The notes under the pieces were generated by a model. It was not told where the DNA came from and searched no databases. It saw only the letters and a program-made list of their open reading frames with translations. From the NCBI GenBank assembly GCA_949987705.1, contig OX465282.1, positions 13,256,501 to 13,320,500 of the forward strand: a stretch of 64,000 nucleotides of DNA, read 5' to 3'. The stretch is from Thereva unica (Eukaryota; Arthropoda; Insecta; Diptera; Therevidae). Positions 54,296 through 64,000 of this stretch are shown here, piece by piece. The translations under genes were made by a program, and so were the position numbers. How positions within the stretch are numbered: position 1 is the stretch's first letter; every line of letters begins with the position of its first letter.

Positions 54296-54511
54296 GTGGG
54301 TCCACCAACACAAAAGTATTGTCCCATTTCTCTTACTATTCCATTACGGACACACGCCTTCCCTCGACAATATATCTACGAGGATCATTGCTGCTATCAT
54401 TATAAGTGGTCCTTTTTTAGAAGAGAGTGGTTAAGAATTTTTCACCGGTCTAGCAGCACGGAATATGTCCATGCCTACGTACTAAATTCACCAACTCGTT
54501 TTGCAATGCCT

Positions 54512-54751
54512 TACCTGTGTAAAACTAGTTGAACTTTGGTGGAGTTGCTTAGTATGCCTTGTGGGGGCTTTAAAGCTAGTATGTCTTGGATGGATCAGCT
54601 CTGTGTTGTTTATCTGGATTACCTTATCTATCTTCTGGTCTATCGGTCTTCCTGCTGTTCAACTGGTCCTGGTCTAACTAAGACAAACTTCAAATGCCGC
54701 ACAAGGAACACTAAACCACCTCACCAAAGTTGAACTAGTTTCTCACAGGTA
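54512..54751. mobile_element. MITE (TACCTGTGTAAAACTAGTTG ends), 240 bp
   Basis: Inverted ends TACCTGTGTAAAACTAGTTG (54512) and reversed TACCTGTGAGAAACTAGTTC (54751), continuing AACTTTGGTG. No ORF or clear target duplication. Confidence 0.8.
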
Positions 54752-55019
54752 GCGCAACCCTTCAACCCAAGATAAACCAAAAGCTCGGTTGCGAAATATT
54801 GTGAAATAGGTGGCTCAGGAAGACTGCAGCTATATCACTCTTCGGCTAGGAGTCATCCAGATGACCCTTAAAAGGCGTCCCTCGATGGCGTTCACCAGGG
54901 TCGAGACTGTGAAGTTTACGGATAAGCGACCTACCGTCTTTGCTTTCTTTGCAGGAAAAGTCACTTCGAAGGTCAGTCGCATCGGAAGGTGAACAGCACT
55001 CTACGTAGAAGCTCCAGCC

Positions 55020-55480
55020 TCTTACTTCTATGGGTCTCTAGCTCAGCCTAAGGAAAAACCACCTTCTTTTTAAATACGCCCTCCATTTTCTTCTACTACT
55101 GTTCAACGCTGCTACCCACACTGCCGCTGCTTACACTAGGAATGAGCTGACCACCCTCGCCATCAGGAGGGGGGTCTTCTTGCAAGTGCTACACAAATAG
55201 CGGATGGTTTATATGTCATGCCTTAACCACTCCATCATGTCATTCACGTCAGTCGATCCAGTAACTTAGTCTTCTTAGAGAGCTTGCTATGATGTCAAGG
55301 AATGTATTGTTGAAGGCTCCTCCGATATCGAGGAAGCCCGTCAGCTCAATTCCTTGCTCTTCAAGGCAAAAGTTCAAAGTTTTATTGGCCAAGAGATCTC
55401 TTTCGAGCTCTGAGCTGATGCTGATAACATAACATCATAGTCATAAGGTGGGTCTATAATTGTCTATAATATGGCAGCAC
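55020..55480 (-). pseudogene. LINE-R RT fragment (motif A)
   Basis: The minus strand near 55430-55280 reads FCLEEQGIELTGFLDIGGAFNNTFLDII, RT motif A of R1/LOA/I type (FLDI-GAFDN). Downstream pieces are frame-broken. The region 54752-55019 shows nothing definite. Confidence 0.6.
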
Positions 55481-55562
55481 CTTTTCTGTCTGGTTACATT
55501 CTGACAGAACTTTAATTGTACTAGAATAACGCCTTTATAAAACTGGGCGTGCTTGGTGCCAA

Positions 55563-56042
55563 GGAGCGCGTTCAAAAACCTTACTATGGTTAACCATGGT
55601 TAACTATGGTAAACTTTTGTCGTTCAAAAACTCCGTGGTTAACTAGAACATAACCACGAGCATAGCTTTTTGGCGTTCAAAAACTCCAGTGGTTAACCAT
55701 GGTGTAGTTAAATTTTAACCATGCTCGGGAGCATGGTTAGCGATAGTTAGGAAGAAGAAGAATAAAAATAATTTTTTGACATTTGTTTTAATGTTAATAA
55801 TGAACAAATCAAAGTGGGATTTGTGAGATTATTTTAAATAAATAATTATTGGAAATAATTGAGGCAAATAGCCGACACTATTTTATGGAAAAAAATTTTA
55901 AATTTTCTTTACCACGAAGTTAACTACGGTGCGTTCAAAAACCTCCATGGTTAAACATAAATTTTCGTGGTTAAGTGAAGTGATGTAGCATAACCACAGC
56001 TTACCTCGTGGTTTACTATAGTAAGGTTTTTGAACGCGCTCC
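55563..56042. mobile_element. 480-bp MITE, copy 2
   Basis: Same ends, length and interior as 16448-16927, with scattered single-base differences. Confidence 0.9.
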
Positions 56043-56490
56043 AGATCAAATCGTTCGTGTCTCGGTGCAGCAAATCTACTCATTGCCATACAGCCATTCC
56101 AATATAACATTTACATCTAGATTTGAAAAGCTTTGAAGAATGTGCTTCCTAGATGATTATTTATTCTCACATAATACTCCAACATTGAACCTCCTTACAC
56201 ATTAATATAAATGGATTTAAAGATTCATTTTGTACGCTCTAATGCTTCTAATTAAAATAACGAGATTGTTGAGCACGTTTAGGTCTGAAGCTGACAATGC
56301 TGAAAAATAAAACACTACTAGACGAACTTTTGTTGTAGTAAATCGTTATTCGGAACGCTGATAATGGTTGTTGCACTATGACGTACACACTTTGGCTGAT
56401 TGCACAATGATGCTTGTTTGCTGATGTTTCGTTTTTTTTAGAATGCACAACTTGAATATCTTTAAAAAATTTGGAACGTCCTATTTGCCC
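56043..56490. other. Spacer, no feature supported
   Basis: AT-rich; minus frame 56505-56248 has no motif. Confidence 0.35.
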
Positions 56491-56493
56491 TAA

Positions 56494-57833
56494 GGGGTCA
56501 TCCATAAATTACGTGAGGTGATTTTGCAATTTTTCGACCCCTCCTCCCCCTTGGTGAGATATCGTGAGATTTCTCTCGACTCCCTCTCTCCCCCTCTAAT
56601 CTCACGTGAGATTTTTCAAATTTACATTAAAAATCGTAACCACAGCAAGGCTGGCCTTTCTTTTGAATATATGTAAAACTGCAGGAAAGGCCCTCGCGTA
56701 TAAAATCCGTGTACGTAACCGTATTTAAATCTAGTGAAAGGCGTGTAAAAAGTTCATCTGGGTGGATTGGGGGGGGGGGGTGTTGGGAGCAAGATTTTAT
56801 TTGAGATAACTGATAATTCAGACTCTCTTGCCCTCCTCGCTTTTCCGCTTGTGGTGGACACACAACTACCAAAACATAAGCATTCACCCAACAAGCATTT
56901 CATTACGCTAAAATTAGGCGTGTGCCTTCTTGTAGTTCTAAATTCTAATGGCCTTTTCGCGGTTCAGTGTTACTTGGCTCGTACTCTGCAGCATTCGACG
57001 AGTCGCGCGTTTGGCTAGCCGTTGGAAGCTAAACAATCAAGTAAATTGTTTGTTGCTTTGTTTTTTGTGCCATATCTTAAGGCCCCAACTTACACACAGT
57101 TGGACGGCAGGCCGTGACCTGAAAGTTTTCGCCTTGAGGCCAAGTATTACTATACACTGAACGGCCTCCAACTGTATGGCCTGAAGTTCAAGAATGCCTA
57201 CAGTTCAAGAAAGCTGACAAAAATCGCATTTATCGTCAGTTCGGGCCTGAAGATCTGAACTTCTATTTACTCTCGAGCCGTGAATTGACGGCAAGAATTC
57301 ATGCCGAATTCATCCACTCGTAACGGAAAGCAAGGCGCGAGCTAAGCGTGAAAATTATCCACACTCGCGTTCGCGCTGGTTTGCGGGTGTTCACGGCGTG
57401 AGACTGGAGCCGCCTTGAAGCTTTCGTTGAGGCTATGAACATTTTTGAATTAATAACCTGCTATGCTAAGCAGTCGTTTTCACCTGTGTGTCTGTAGGGA
57501 ATTATGATTTCATCTGCATGCCACGGCCTGTTAGGCGGATACCTGAAATATCATCTCTCAGTTTGACTGAGTCAAGCTTAGTCGTGCCGGTCAACCTGGT
57601 CTGACAAGCCACTGCCTACCGTTGGCCTGTAAGTGAATGGGGGCTTTAGTGGAGAAACATGTTTAACTTAATTTAACCGTTTAGTTTTTTTTTTCTTGCC
57701 ATTTTACACTGTTTTTAAAAAAAAAAAATTACGTGATATTTGCCGAGACCCCCCTCTTCCCACGTGAGATTTGGTGAGATTCGGCTCGACCCCCTCCGCC
57801 CCTAAACGCCTCACGTAATTTATGGACGACCCC
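56494..57833. mobile_element. Harbinger-type non-autonomous element with TAA duplication, 1.34 kb
   Basis: Ends GGGGTCATCCATAAATTACG and reversed GGGGTCGTCCATAAATTACG. TAA flanks both sides (56491-56493 and 57834-57836), the TWA target of PIF/Harbinger. Subterminal CCCCCTC/ACGTGAGAT repeats mirror each other. No transposase. A second MITE is nested at about 57080-57647. Confidence 0.85.
57080..57647. mobile_element. Nested MITE (AAGGCCCCAACTTACA ends), about 568 bp
   Basis: Left AAGGCCCCAACTTACAC, right reversed AAAGCCCCCATTCACTTAC. Internal GGCCGT/GGCCTG motifs repeat on both arms. Ends are less perfect than those of the surrounding element. Confidence 0.6.
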
Positions 57834-57956
57834 TAACCAATTCTACAAAAGAAAACATATGTAATTTCCTACAAATGATAAACACTCCACACAAAACTCC
57901 CATTTTTTTATCTTTCATGTTACCAGATAAACTATGCTAATGATTTTTGATTTTTT

Positions 57957-58388
57957 ATGCGCTCATATCATGCACCAAAAATGAACAGAAAAAAACTTGT
58001 TCCTAATCAGAATTGGTATCGTTTAAGGCGGCCCGACATGAATAATGAACTTTCATACGCACTCCGGAAGCTAGCGTGTGAACTAGAGACTAGTCTAACT
58101 GGCTGCGGCACAGACCTTCAATTATTAATTGGATTTGATCTTGATCTTAACCTGCAGCAAAACCTGCTGGATGCCGGCTTAGTGTGTGCTCCAGTTGACT
58201 TTGACTTTGACCTTATGAGTCAGTTGATTGATATTGAAGAAATGCACGAGTGCAATTATTGTGGTGATTGGCGAGAATCTTATCTTGTTGACGGAAATGA
58301 ATTTTTTTTAGTACAAAGAAATAGTGTGAATTTAGTAGTTAAAACTAGGAAGAATTACCGACGTCCCTTCACAGAAAATGACCTTTAA
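57957..58388 (+). CDS. Candidate protein of 143 residues, not recognised
   Basis: An intact frame with balanced composition. It begins MRSYHAPKMNRKK, has WYRLRRPDMNNELSYALRKL, an acidic/hydrophobic middle (GFDLDLNLQQ, DFDFDLMSQLIDIEEM), a HECNYCGDWRE segment that could bind metal, and a basic end. A shorter start at Met9 is possible. No membrane segment or transposon motif. It could be a host gene, an exon, or an accessory protein of an unknown element; nothing upstream to 57834 gives a promoter. Confidence 0.4.
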   Translation: MRSYHAPKMNRKKLVPNQNWYRLRRPDMNNELSYALRKLACELETSLTGCGTDLQLLIGFDLDLNLQQNLLDAGLVCAPVDFDFDLMSQLIDIEEMHECNYCGDWRESYLVDGNEFFLVQRNSVNLVVKTRKNYRRPFTENDL

Positions 58389-58717
58389 AGAGTTAATTTT
58401 AATATATACAAATATCCGACAAATAAGGCCACTTTTGGGGGTCAATAATTGGTACGTTCTTTTTTAATATTATATCCGTGATTTTTTACAAGTTCCTAAT
58501 AATATATTTGTCGATCGGCATTCTTTTTCGTTTGTTTATTCACACTAATCTTTTTCTATATCTTTATCTCCAGGGTTTCTACAGCCTTATCGCGCATACT
58601 TGACGAGAGGTGCTGTGTCATATTTTTGAGAACTGACTCTTCCAAAAAATGACGATCGTAGCAATTTGACGTTAGCACTAAGGTCGCACAAATATTAGAT
58701 TTTGTTTATCTCTTAAT

Positions 58718-59342
58718 ACTTACTTAATCAACTCTATCATTTCTCTTCCTCTGCCACTCGTCTTTTCTCCTCTCTTCTTTCTGATAGATTTCAATATGTT
58801 CGTCACAATGGCAGTACATCCTCTCTTCTGCCGATGCGTCTGGGTGTGCCTCAAAGCTCGATACTGGGTCCTCTTCTTTTTTCCCTGTACATCAATGATC
58901 TTCCTTATGGCATTGACGGCTGTTATGTTATCATATGTATGCTGATGATCTTCAGCTGTACAATACATTTCCTCCTGGTAATATTGTGTCCTGTACTGCC
59001 GATATGAATAATATTTTATCTCGAATCAGTCAATGGAGCTCTAATAATTTCCTCAAACTTAATCCAATTAAATCCCAAGTAATGCTTATAACCCATCGTT
59101 CTATATCCTCTGAATATACTCCTAATCTATTAGTAGGTGATGTTGCTATTCCTGTCGTTGATTGTGTCAAGAGCCTTGGGATATTTATTAACTGTAACCT
59201 TTCCTGTTGTAATCATGTTTCTTTCATGCTGTCTAAGATACATGGTACTTTGCGAAAACTGTGGCTGTTCGCGGATCTACTATCATCTTCTATCCGTGCC
59301 AAGCTTGTGAAATCCCTTATTCTGCCGCATTTTCTCTATGGT
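58718..59342 (+). pseudogene. LINE-C RT fragment (CR1/L2 type)
   Basis: Reads [48 protein letters not shown] (motif B), then after a frameshift near 58934 MYADDLQLYNTFP (motif C), SNNFLKLNPIKSQVMLI, VKSLGIFINCNLS, AKLVKSLILPHFLYG. It is cut at 59342 by an oppositely oriented LINE piece. The region at 60330-60790 is the same family and supplies the upstream part. Confidence 0.8.
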
Positions 59343-59560
59343 GCCATCAATGAAACTATGAAGGGTGTTGGATAAGATTGAGAACAGATCATTGATAAAG
59401 TTTAGAAAAAGAATTGGTGACAGAATTGACTCCTGAGGAACTTCGGCAAATACGGTGTAGGGTTTAAATATGATACCATTTAATGTTACCTTGATTAGCT
59501 TGAATAAGGAAACTTTCAATTCAGTTTTTAACAACTGTCCGTCCTGACCAGAATTTTTAA
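59343..59560 (-). pseudogene. LINE RT fragment, motif B region, minus strand
   Basis: Reads LKVSLFKLIKVTLNGIIF, VFAEVPQESILSPILFLNFINDL, akin to 16076-16385. It abuts the plus-strand LINE-C tail to tail. Confidence 0.65.
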
Positions 59561-59985
59561 ATGTTACAGCGATTTTATTACTTTATTTTTCCACCAATCG
59601 TCAAATGATGATTTAACTTTCCTGATGAGTGGAATTAACTGAGTTGTTCAACTTGATATTGTCAGGATGAAGTTACTAATTCGGGTTACTAATTTACGGT
59701 TACTAATTTTACTAATATCCGTAAGGTCTCTGAACGGATTTTATTACGTTCATAGCTGCTCCTTTAAATCATCCATTCGGCCCATAGAGCGATAGAGTTG
59801 GTGCTCTACTTGGGGAATACACAAATTCTAGACAGTAACTTGGAAGGAGCGAATTAGTCCCCGCCAATTAGCTTTCCCATAATGCCAAACACTTATTTTA
59901 GGAGCTGCGTTAATATTGGTTAGAAAATTTTCATAGGAAATTGGCGCTGGCTAGGTAGTGCGTGTCCAATTGCCTAGATGTAAAT
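59561..59985. other. Spacer, no feature supported
   Basis: No ORF or repeat end recognised. Confidence 0.35.
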
Positions 59986-59989
59986 CATC

Positions 59990-60225
59990 ATCGAATTAGT
60001 ACCGTGCTGTATAGAAAGTAAGAAATAGGTCAAGAAGATGGACACCTTGGCCTTCACCATCCAGGATCTCTCAGTTGTTGTGGCATATACCAATAAGGAT
60101 CTCCTTAACGTTGCTTCAGGTCTTACAACTCGACCGGCTTCTTGCAGTGTCCAGCAAAGGGACAAGTAGATTCTTGTAAGACGTGGACAATCCAATTCCA
60201 TTTTCTTCGTCTGATGGTTTTAACT
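59990..60225 (-). pseudogene. LINE-P C-terminal fragment, heavily decayed
   Basis: The minus strand reads KKMELDCPRLTRIYLSLCWT then GRVVRPEATLRRSLLVYATTTERSWMV, a degraded version of KWNWVGHTLRR ... RRVGRPRTTWRRTLLSEAATTGRSW. Confidence 0.6.
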
Positions 60226-60329
60226 GCCGTTGTGTCGACTCGTTTGAAGTTTTTGAGATATTGCTTGAGATACGCAGATAGAATCTAACAACCTCCTGTC
60301 TAAATTCCCGCCCAGCTCCCTTAGATTCC

Positions 60330-60790
60330 GTAGTTGTGAAACAGCTGTATTAAAGGTAACCACTGACTTGCGTTCTGCTATCGACAAGGGTAATATTACG
60401 TATTGGTGGTTCCGCTAGATTTCTCTAAGGCATTCGATTCGGTGATTCATTCTCTTCTGCTTTCCAAACTTAACCAACTCTACCACTTTTCTTCTTCCGA
60501 TATTCGAATTTGCCACTCTCTTATCTCTGAAAGACTTCAATTTGTTCGTCATACTTACGCGCTTTTAATCCCTCATGGGAAAGAGAGCGGAATGTGTTCA
60601 TCATAACAATGTTGAATCCTCGTTCCTAGCTGGGAGTACCACAAGGTTCTATCCTTGGCCCTTTTCTATTCTAGCTGTACTTTGATATTCCCTCTGTTAT
60701 CCATCGTTCTTCTTTTCATCTGCATGTCGACAATCTCCAGCCGTGTACATACTACATGTCCTTCTAATCAGTTAGAGCTGTGCATTTTTG
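60330..60790 (+). pseudogene. LINE-C RT fragment (motif A)
   Basis: Reads VTTDLRSAIDKG, VVPLDFSKAFDSVIHSLLLSKL (motif A), [25 protein letters not shown]. A piece with AATCCCTCATGGGA at about 60566 is the reversed LINE-P 3' end, so that family probably inserted here too. Frames are broken beyond it. Confidence 0.7.
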
Positions 60791-60916
60791 AATTCAATAG
60801 TAACGGGTGTCCAAATATCAATGATATCTTTTCCAATAGGGATATCTCAGCAATTGTCAGGCATATCAATGACATTTATGTGTCAAAATATTCAGTTGTT
60901 TTTATCATTTCATCAT

Positions 60917-61135
60917 GGTTCGCTTCACGCTTCCAGAACGTTTGAAAATATTTAAAAAGTATTATCGAAATTCCCATTCAGTTGTTGCTGTTCAGCGTAA
61001 TTTCGGTTGAGAATAGGTTCGCCATCATCAGCTCTTTGAGCAGGCAATTCGACGCATTGTGACAAAGTTTGAGCGTGAGTACGCGTGACAGCTCAAAGCT
61101 GTCGGGAAATTTTCCTTTGTGAAGAACTCTGCACT
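60917..61135 (+). pseudogene. Mariner-type transposase N-terminus remnant
   Basis: The frame from 60917 reads MVRFTLPERLKIFKKYYRNS then HSVVAVQRNFG, and later FEQAIRRIVTKFER. This is the first helix-turn-helix found at the start of mariner-family transposases (ERL-IV--YY-NS-SVV--QR-FR). Stops follow and no catalytic part is present. Confidence 0.6.
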
Positions 61136-61499
61136 TGGAATTGTTATGTATGGAGCTTTTATCAATTCCAATTAATCTAGTCCAATGATTAAAAACAGAT
61201 GATGTATAGTTGTTTTCAAACCTCGTGACATCCCGCGCATGTCCCCAGCTAAGCTCTTAAAAATGTTTAAAAGCTCAGACAAAAGCTTCAGTTAACTCCT
61301 CCTATCAAATCACTTGCTGCCATGTAATCAGTCGCGACTGCGTATTACTAAAGGGAGGTGTATTTTTCTGGGACTTCAATGATTATTTAAAAAATTTACA
61401 AATTATGACTGAAAACCACCCGTTTTTATATATTTTTTTATTTTAAGGTTATTATATTTTACACATATGCTACAGAAATAATTTGTAGTAATTTCTACT

Positions 61500-62480
61500 A
61501 AAAAATACGAAATAATGAAGAGAAACGAAAACAACCGCGAAGATAGCTCAGCGCCTTCAAATAATGACCAAAAAGGAAAAAGCTCTCAAGACCAACCATG
61601 GCCAGAGAAGCTTCTACTTCAGGAACCCACCAATCAAGCCCAACGGAACTGGTACTGCTAATCAACGACGAGTGTTTAGAGTGGCTCGAAAAGGTTGACT
61701 ATAAAATCCATTTTGGACTAAGATAAGCATGGATAAAGGTTTTCAAAACGGCTTCATCTAACGACATCTACATGGTCGTAAAATTAAATTTCGGCAGTGT
61801 TTCGGGAGGCACCGGGTCACTCTACAGTGGGTACCAGGTCACAGGAACAGGAACATCGAGTGTAACGACTTTTCGCAGATGAATTGGCCAACTCTCACAG
61901 GCACAACGGTGGAGAATGTACACAAGCAATTTTGCGTGCTAAAGACAAACATTTCCATACTTTTCCTCAGTAGCTGACTCCAGATGGAGGAGCCTATCAT
62001 CATGTGACAAGTCTAGGAAAACAGCGTTGTTATAACAAAAAAAGATCGCGAGATCTTTTGGTGATGCAACTCAAGGATATTGCCAGAATCGTGTCAATAA
62101 TAACGGGTCACTGGCACTACGATAATATTGTTTCCAGAGCCAAAAGCTTCTCGGCTTTATTAAGCGAAAAGCGCAAGAATTCGATAACGTTCGGGCCCTA
62201 AAAACTCTTTTCTGTTCGCTCGTCTGCCCAATCCTGGAATATGCGCAGCCAATCTGGGATCGATCTGCTGATCTGACACCACACACTTCCCGGAAAATCA
62301 AGTTCACATAAAGCACATTCAACAATATATTTGGTGCAGACTCTTTTTTGGTTCAAATTTGCCGTCGTATGCCCGTGTGAACTTAGTTCTCGGTCATTTA
62401 AATCTTTTGGTCAAGTTTGGCCATCTTGAGCCCGTATGTGCTCTCAAGCGGCCAGTGTTCGCCCGTTGTAAGGCCATCTT
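61500..62480 (+). pseudogene. Mixed LINE fragments: RNase H tail and CR1-like RT C-terminus
   Basis: About 61800-61900 reads VTLQWVPGHRN then DELANSHRHNGG, an I/LOA-type RNase H end. About 62190-62400 reads ALKTLFCSLVCPILEYAQPIWD, the conserved LV-PILEYA--IWDP segment after the RT thumb of Jockey/CR1 LINEs. The 61515-61660 frame (MKRNENNREDSSAPS) may be a third, unassigned piece. Confidence 0.6.
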
Positions 62481-62764
62481 TTATTTTACTCGGGTTATTG
62501 TATAATTTGTGCATTATAATAATGTCTAAAAAGTTAAGAGCGCATAAAAAATTTCTCGCACAGGGCGCCAAAATACCTAAAGCCGGCCCTGAGCGTAATA
62601 GAGCTAAAAGTGTACGAAGGGAATGTGTAATAGAAACTTACTTGCCATTCGTCAGCTTTTCTTTGCAAAGTAAAATGATGGTGTGTTTCACTTGGTTTTC
62701 ACTGTCACGCCTGGAAGTGCCGTTAGTTCTACACTTTCTCGCACTCCTCGCGCTGGCCCAGTCT

Positions 62765-62940
62765 TCTTCCTCTTCCAACGGCGCTACAGCCCATCTCGAG
62801 CCATGGCCTCCTCTAATCTTTTCCTCCAGTCTTCTCGATTTCTAGCCGAAGTTATCCAGTTCGATATGTGAAGAAGTGTCCCCCTGTATGCTACAGCCAT
62901 ATGAAGACCTTCTTTTCTGTTCAGGCCCAATCTAGGCTCC
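62765..62940 (-). mobile_element. RTE-type LINE 3' end
   Basis: The minus strand reads LLHISNWITSA-RNREDWRKRLEEAMARDGL, stop, then GGGCTGTAGCGCCGTTGGAAG and a GAA-rich tail, like 35965-36085. Confidence 0.65.
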
Positions 62941-63075
62941 TAAAATATTAAAAATTGTGAGAATTAATTACGATAAAATAAATATCATATTACATACTTA
63001 ATATTCAAATAAATTTTAATTTAAATAAAAATTTCTTATTTCTTTTTCAGAAACACTTTACGAAAATAAAAAAAA

Positions 63076-63117
63076 ATGTTTCAATTTCGAAGACAAAAAA
63101 TAACAATGAGTTCCTAA
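63076..63117 (+). promoter_or_regulatory. Upstream ORF of SLC26 gene 2 (13 codons)
   Basis: After a leader acceptor (TTTTTCAG, about 63051), ATG at 63076 opens MFQFRRQKITMSS and stops at 63117, 109 bases before the main ATG. It shares F-R-R-(Q)-K-I-T with the uORF of SLC26 gene 1. Confidence 0.5.
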
Positions 63118-63226
63118 AAGTCTACTTAAACCAAAACATCGAAAAATACCAAAAAAAAACATAATAAAGCAAAAAAAAACACCACAAATAAAAATCGATT
63201 AGATTTAGAAAGAAAACGAAACAGCA

Positions 63227-63865
63227 ATGGCCAAAGATTCTGAGTATAAACAAAACAATCAATACTTTTCATAAACAATATTTTTTTTAAATGTTCGTCT
63301 TATTTCTAGAACAGCAGCTCTCAACGAGGACGACAAACTTAAGCATAAAAAAATCAATTACTCAATTAAGCGAGACGTCTACACACAAGAAGTATTCATC
63401 CAGCAATCCGGATACCAATCACCTGATAAGAGTTTACTATATGCCATAAAGAGATTATGGCACAGCTTTCATATTTTAGCATCGTTAAGAGGTTTCTTCC
63501 CAATACTCGAATGGCTGCCGCATTATGCATTCAAGATATACTTCTTCGGAGATGTTATAGCTGGTATAACAGTGGCTGTTATGCATATACCGCAGGGCAT
63601 GGCCTATGGTATATTGGCTGGAGTGTCGGCTAGCAACGGGCTGTATATGGCAGTTTTTCCAGTATTAACGTATATGATATTTGGTACATCGAAGCATATA
63701 TCGATTGGGACATTTGCTGTTGTTAGTATGATGACGCTGAAAGTTGTGCAGGAGCATGCAACAGAGTTTTCAGATAGTGACGACTCGGTAGAGCTACGTC
63801 AGGCGCCTTTTTATACACCGTTGAATGTTGCTACAGCAACGGCTACATCAGTTGGAATTATTCAT
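63227..63865 (+). CDS. SLC26/SulP family anion transporter (gene 2), 5' exons only
   Basis: Exon 1 is 63227-63243 (MAKDSE), intron 63244-63309 (GTATAA...CTAG), exon 2 63310-63865, then donor GTAAGT at 63866. Together 573 nt, phase 0 at the end, exactly as in gene 1. It reads FPILEWLPHYAFKIYFFGDVIAGITVAVMHIPQGMAYGILAGV and GLYMAVFPVLTYMIFGTSKHISIGTFAVVSMM, the SulP signature with the normal IPQGMAY. The rest of the transport core and STAS domain lie beyond the window. It is in the same orientation as gene 1, 36 kb downstream, so the two are tandem paralogues pushed apart by transposons. Confidence 0.92.
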
Positions 63866-63937
63866 GTAAGTTTGGTTTTAGGAAATTTTAATTAAATATA
63901 CAACTATAGAATCAAAGGTCAAAAGCTTGCCCCTATT

Positions 63938-64000
63938 CTTCTTCTTTAACGGCTCTACAACCGAGATCTGGTCCTGGCCTCTCGCAACTGATCTCTCCAC
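63938..64000 (-). mobile_element. RTE-type LINE 3' end at window edge, in SLC26 gene 2 intron
   Basis: The reversed ending matches 2215-2275: GTTGTAGAGCCGTTAAAGAAG and GAA tail preceded by a GGAGAGATCAGTTGCG segment. The body continues beyond the window. Confidence 0.65.

Noticed and set aside
1..64000. CRISPR arrays, operons, bacterial promoters, rRNA
   Set aside because: No regularly spaced direct repeats with unique spacers, no polycistronic layout and no rRNA-like stretch; the DNA is eukaryotic.

Overview
The window is repeat-rich, AT-rich eukaryotic DNA, almost certainly from an insect and probably a fly (Diptera). The reasons are GT-AG introns of about 50-70 bp in the host genes, insect-type non-LTR retrotransposons, PIF/Harbinger, piggyBac-like and mariner-like DNA elements, a tRNA-derived SINE, and no bacterial gene organisation. 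The exact group cannot be fixed from sequence alone.

Host genes are few. (1) A MORN5-like MORN-repeat gene (8745-9356, minus) is a single intact exon. (2) A complete SLC26/SulP anion transporter gene (20297-27166, plus) has five exons encoding about 675 residues with a C-terminal STAS domain. (3) The 5' end of a second SLC26 paralogue (63227-63865, plus) runs off the right edge. The two transporters have matching exon-intron structure, and each is preceded by a short upstream ORF with a similar peptide (20228-20260 and 63076-63117). A TATA-type core promoter with a possible non-coding first exon (46407-46543) could serve the second gene. Two small ORFs (15082-15387 minus; 57957-58388 plus) are candidate genes I do not recognise.

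Most of the rest is mobile DNA. By region: 2.4-5.6 kb, a Harbinger element with an intact four-exon transposase and a frameshifted Myb/SANT partner; 6.3-7.6 kb, a TTAA-flanked piggyBac-like non-autonomous element with a nested MITE; 9.6-13.8 kb, a satellite of about 307 bp units split by a LINE; 13.8-20.2 kb, MITEs and decayed LINE ORF1; 20.9-25.6 kb, the large SLC26 intron filled by an antisense LINE with RNase H; 28-31 kb, another RNase H LINE and three MITEs; 31.2-36 kb, a three-layer nest (MITE in LINE in LINE) with a 13-bp target duplication; 36.2-37.5 kb, an RNase H LINE tail with a 316-bp tandem duplication; 37.5-40.7 kb, an apparently full-length RTE-type LINE with an intact 1023-residue ORF and 12-bp target duplication; 41.5-45.7 kb, Ty3/gypsy and LINE debris, a tiny RTE-derived non-autonomous element and a MITE split by an internally deleted LINE; 47-51 kb, inverted MITEs, LINE pieces, two SINE copies and a hAT-like remnant; 53-63 kb, more LINE fragments, MITEs and a 1.3-kb TAA-flanked Harbinger-type element.

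Working names used below for LINE families: LINE-A (CR1/Jockey-like, split satellite), LINE-C (CR1/L2-like with YADD box), LINE-J (Jockey/CR1-like with PHD-finger ORF1), LINE-P (EN-RT ending in ALCPMRD), LINE-R (R1/LOA/I-like with RNase H), RTE (the intact 37.5-kb copy). Clade names are by motif reading only. The functional logic is two duplicated transporter genes whose introns and spacer have been expanded by layered transposon insertions.
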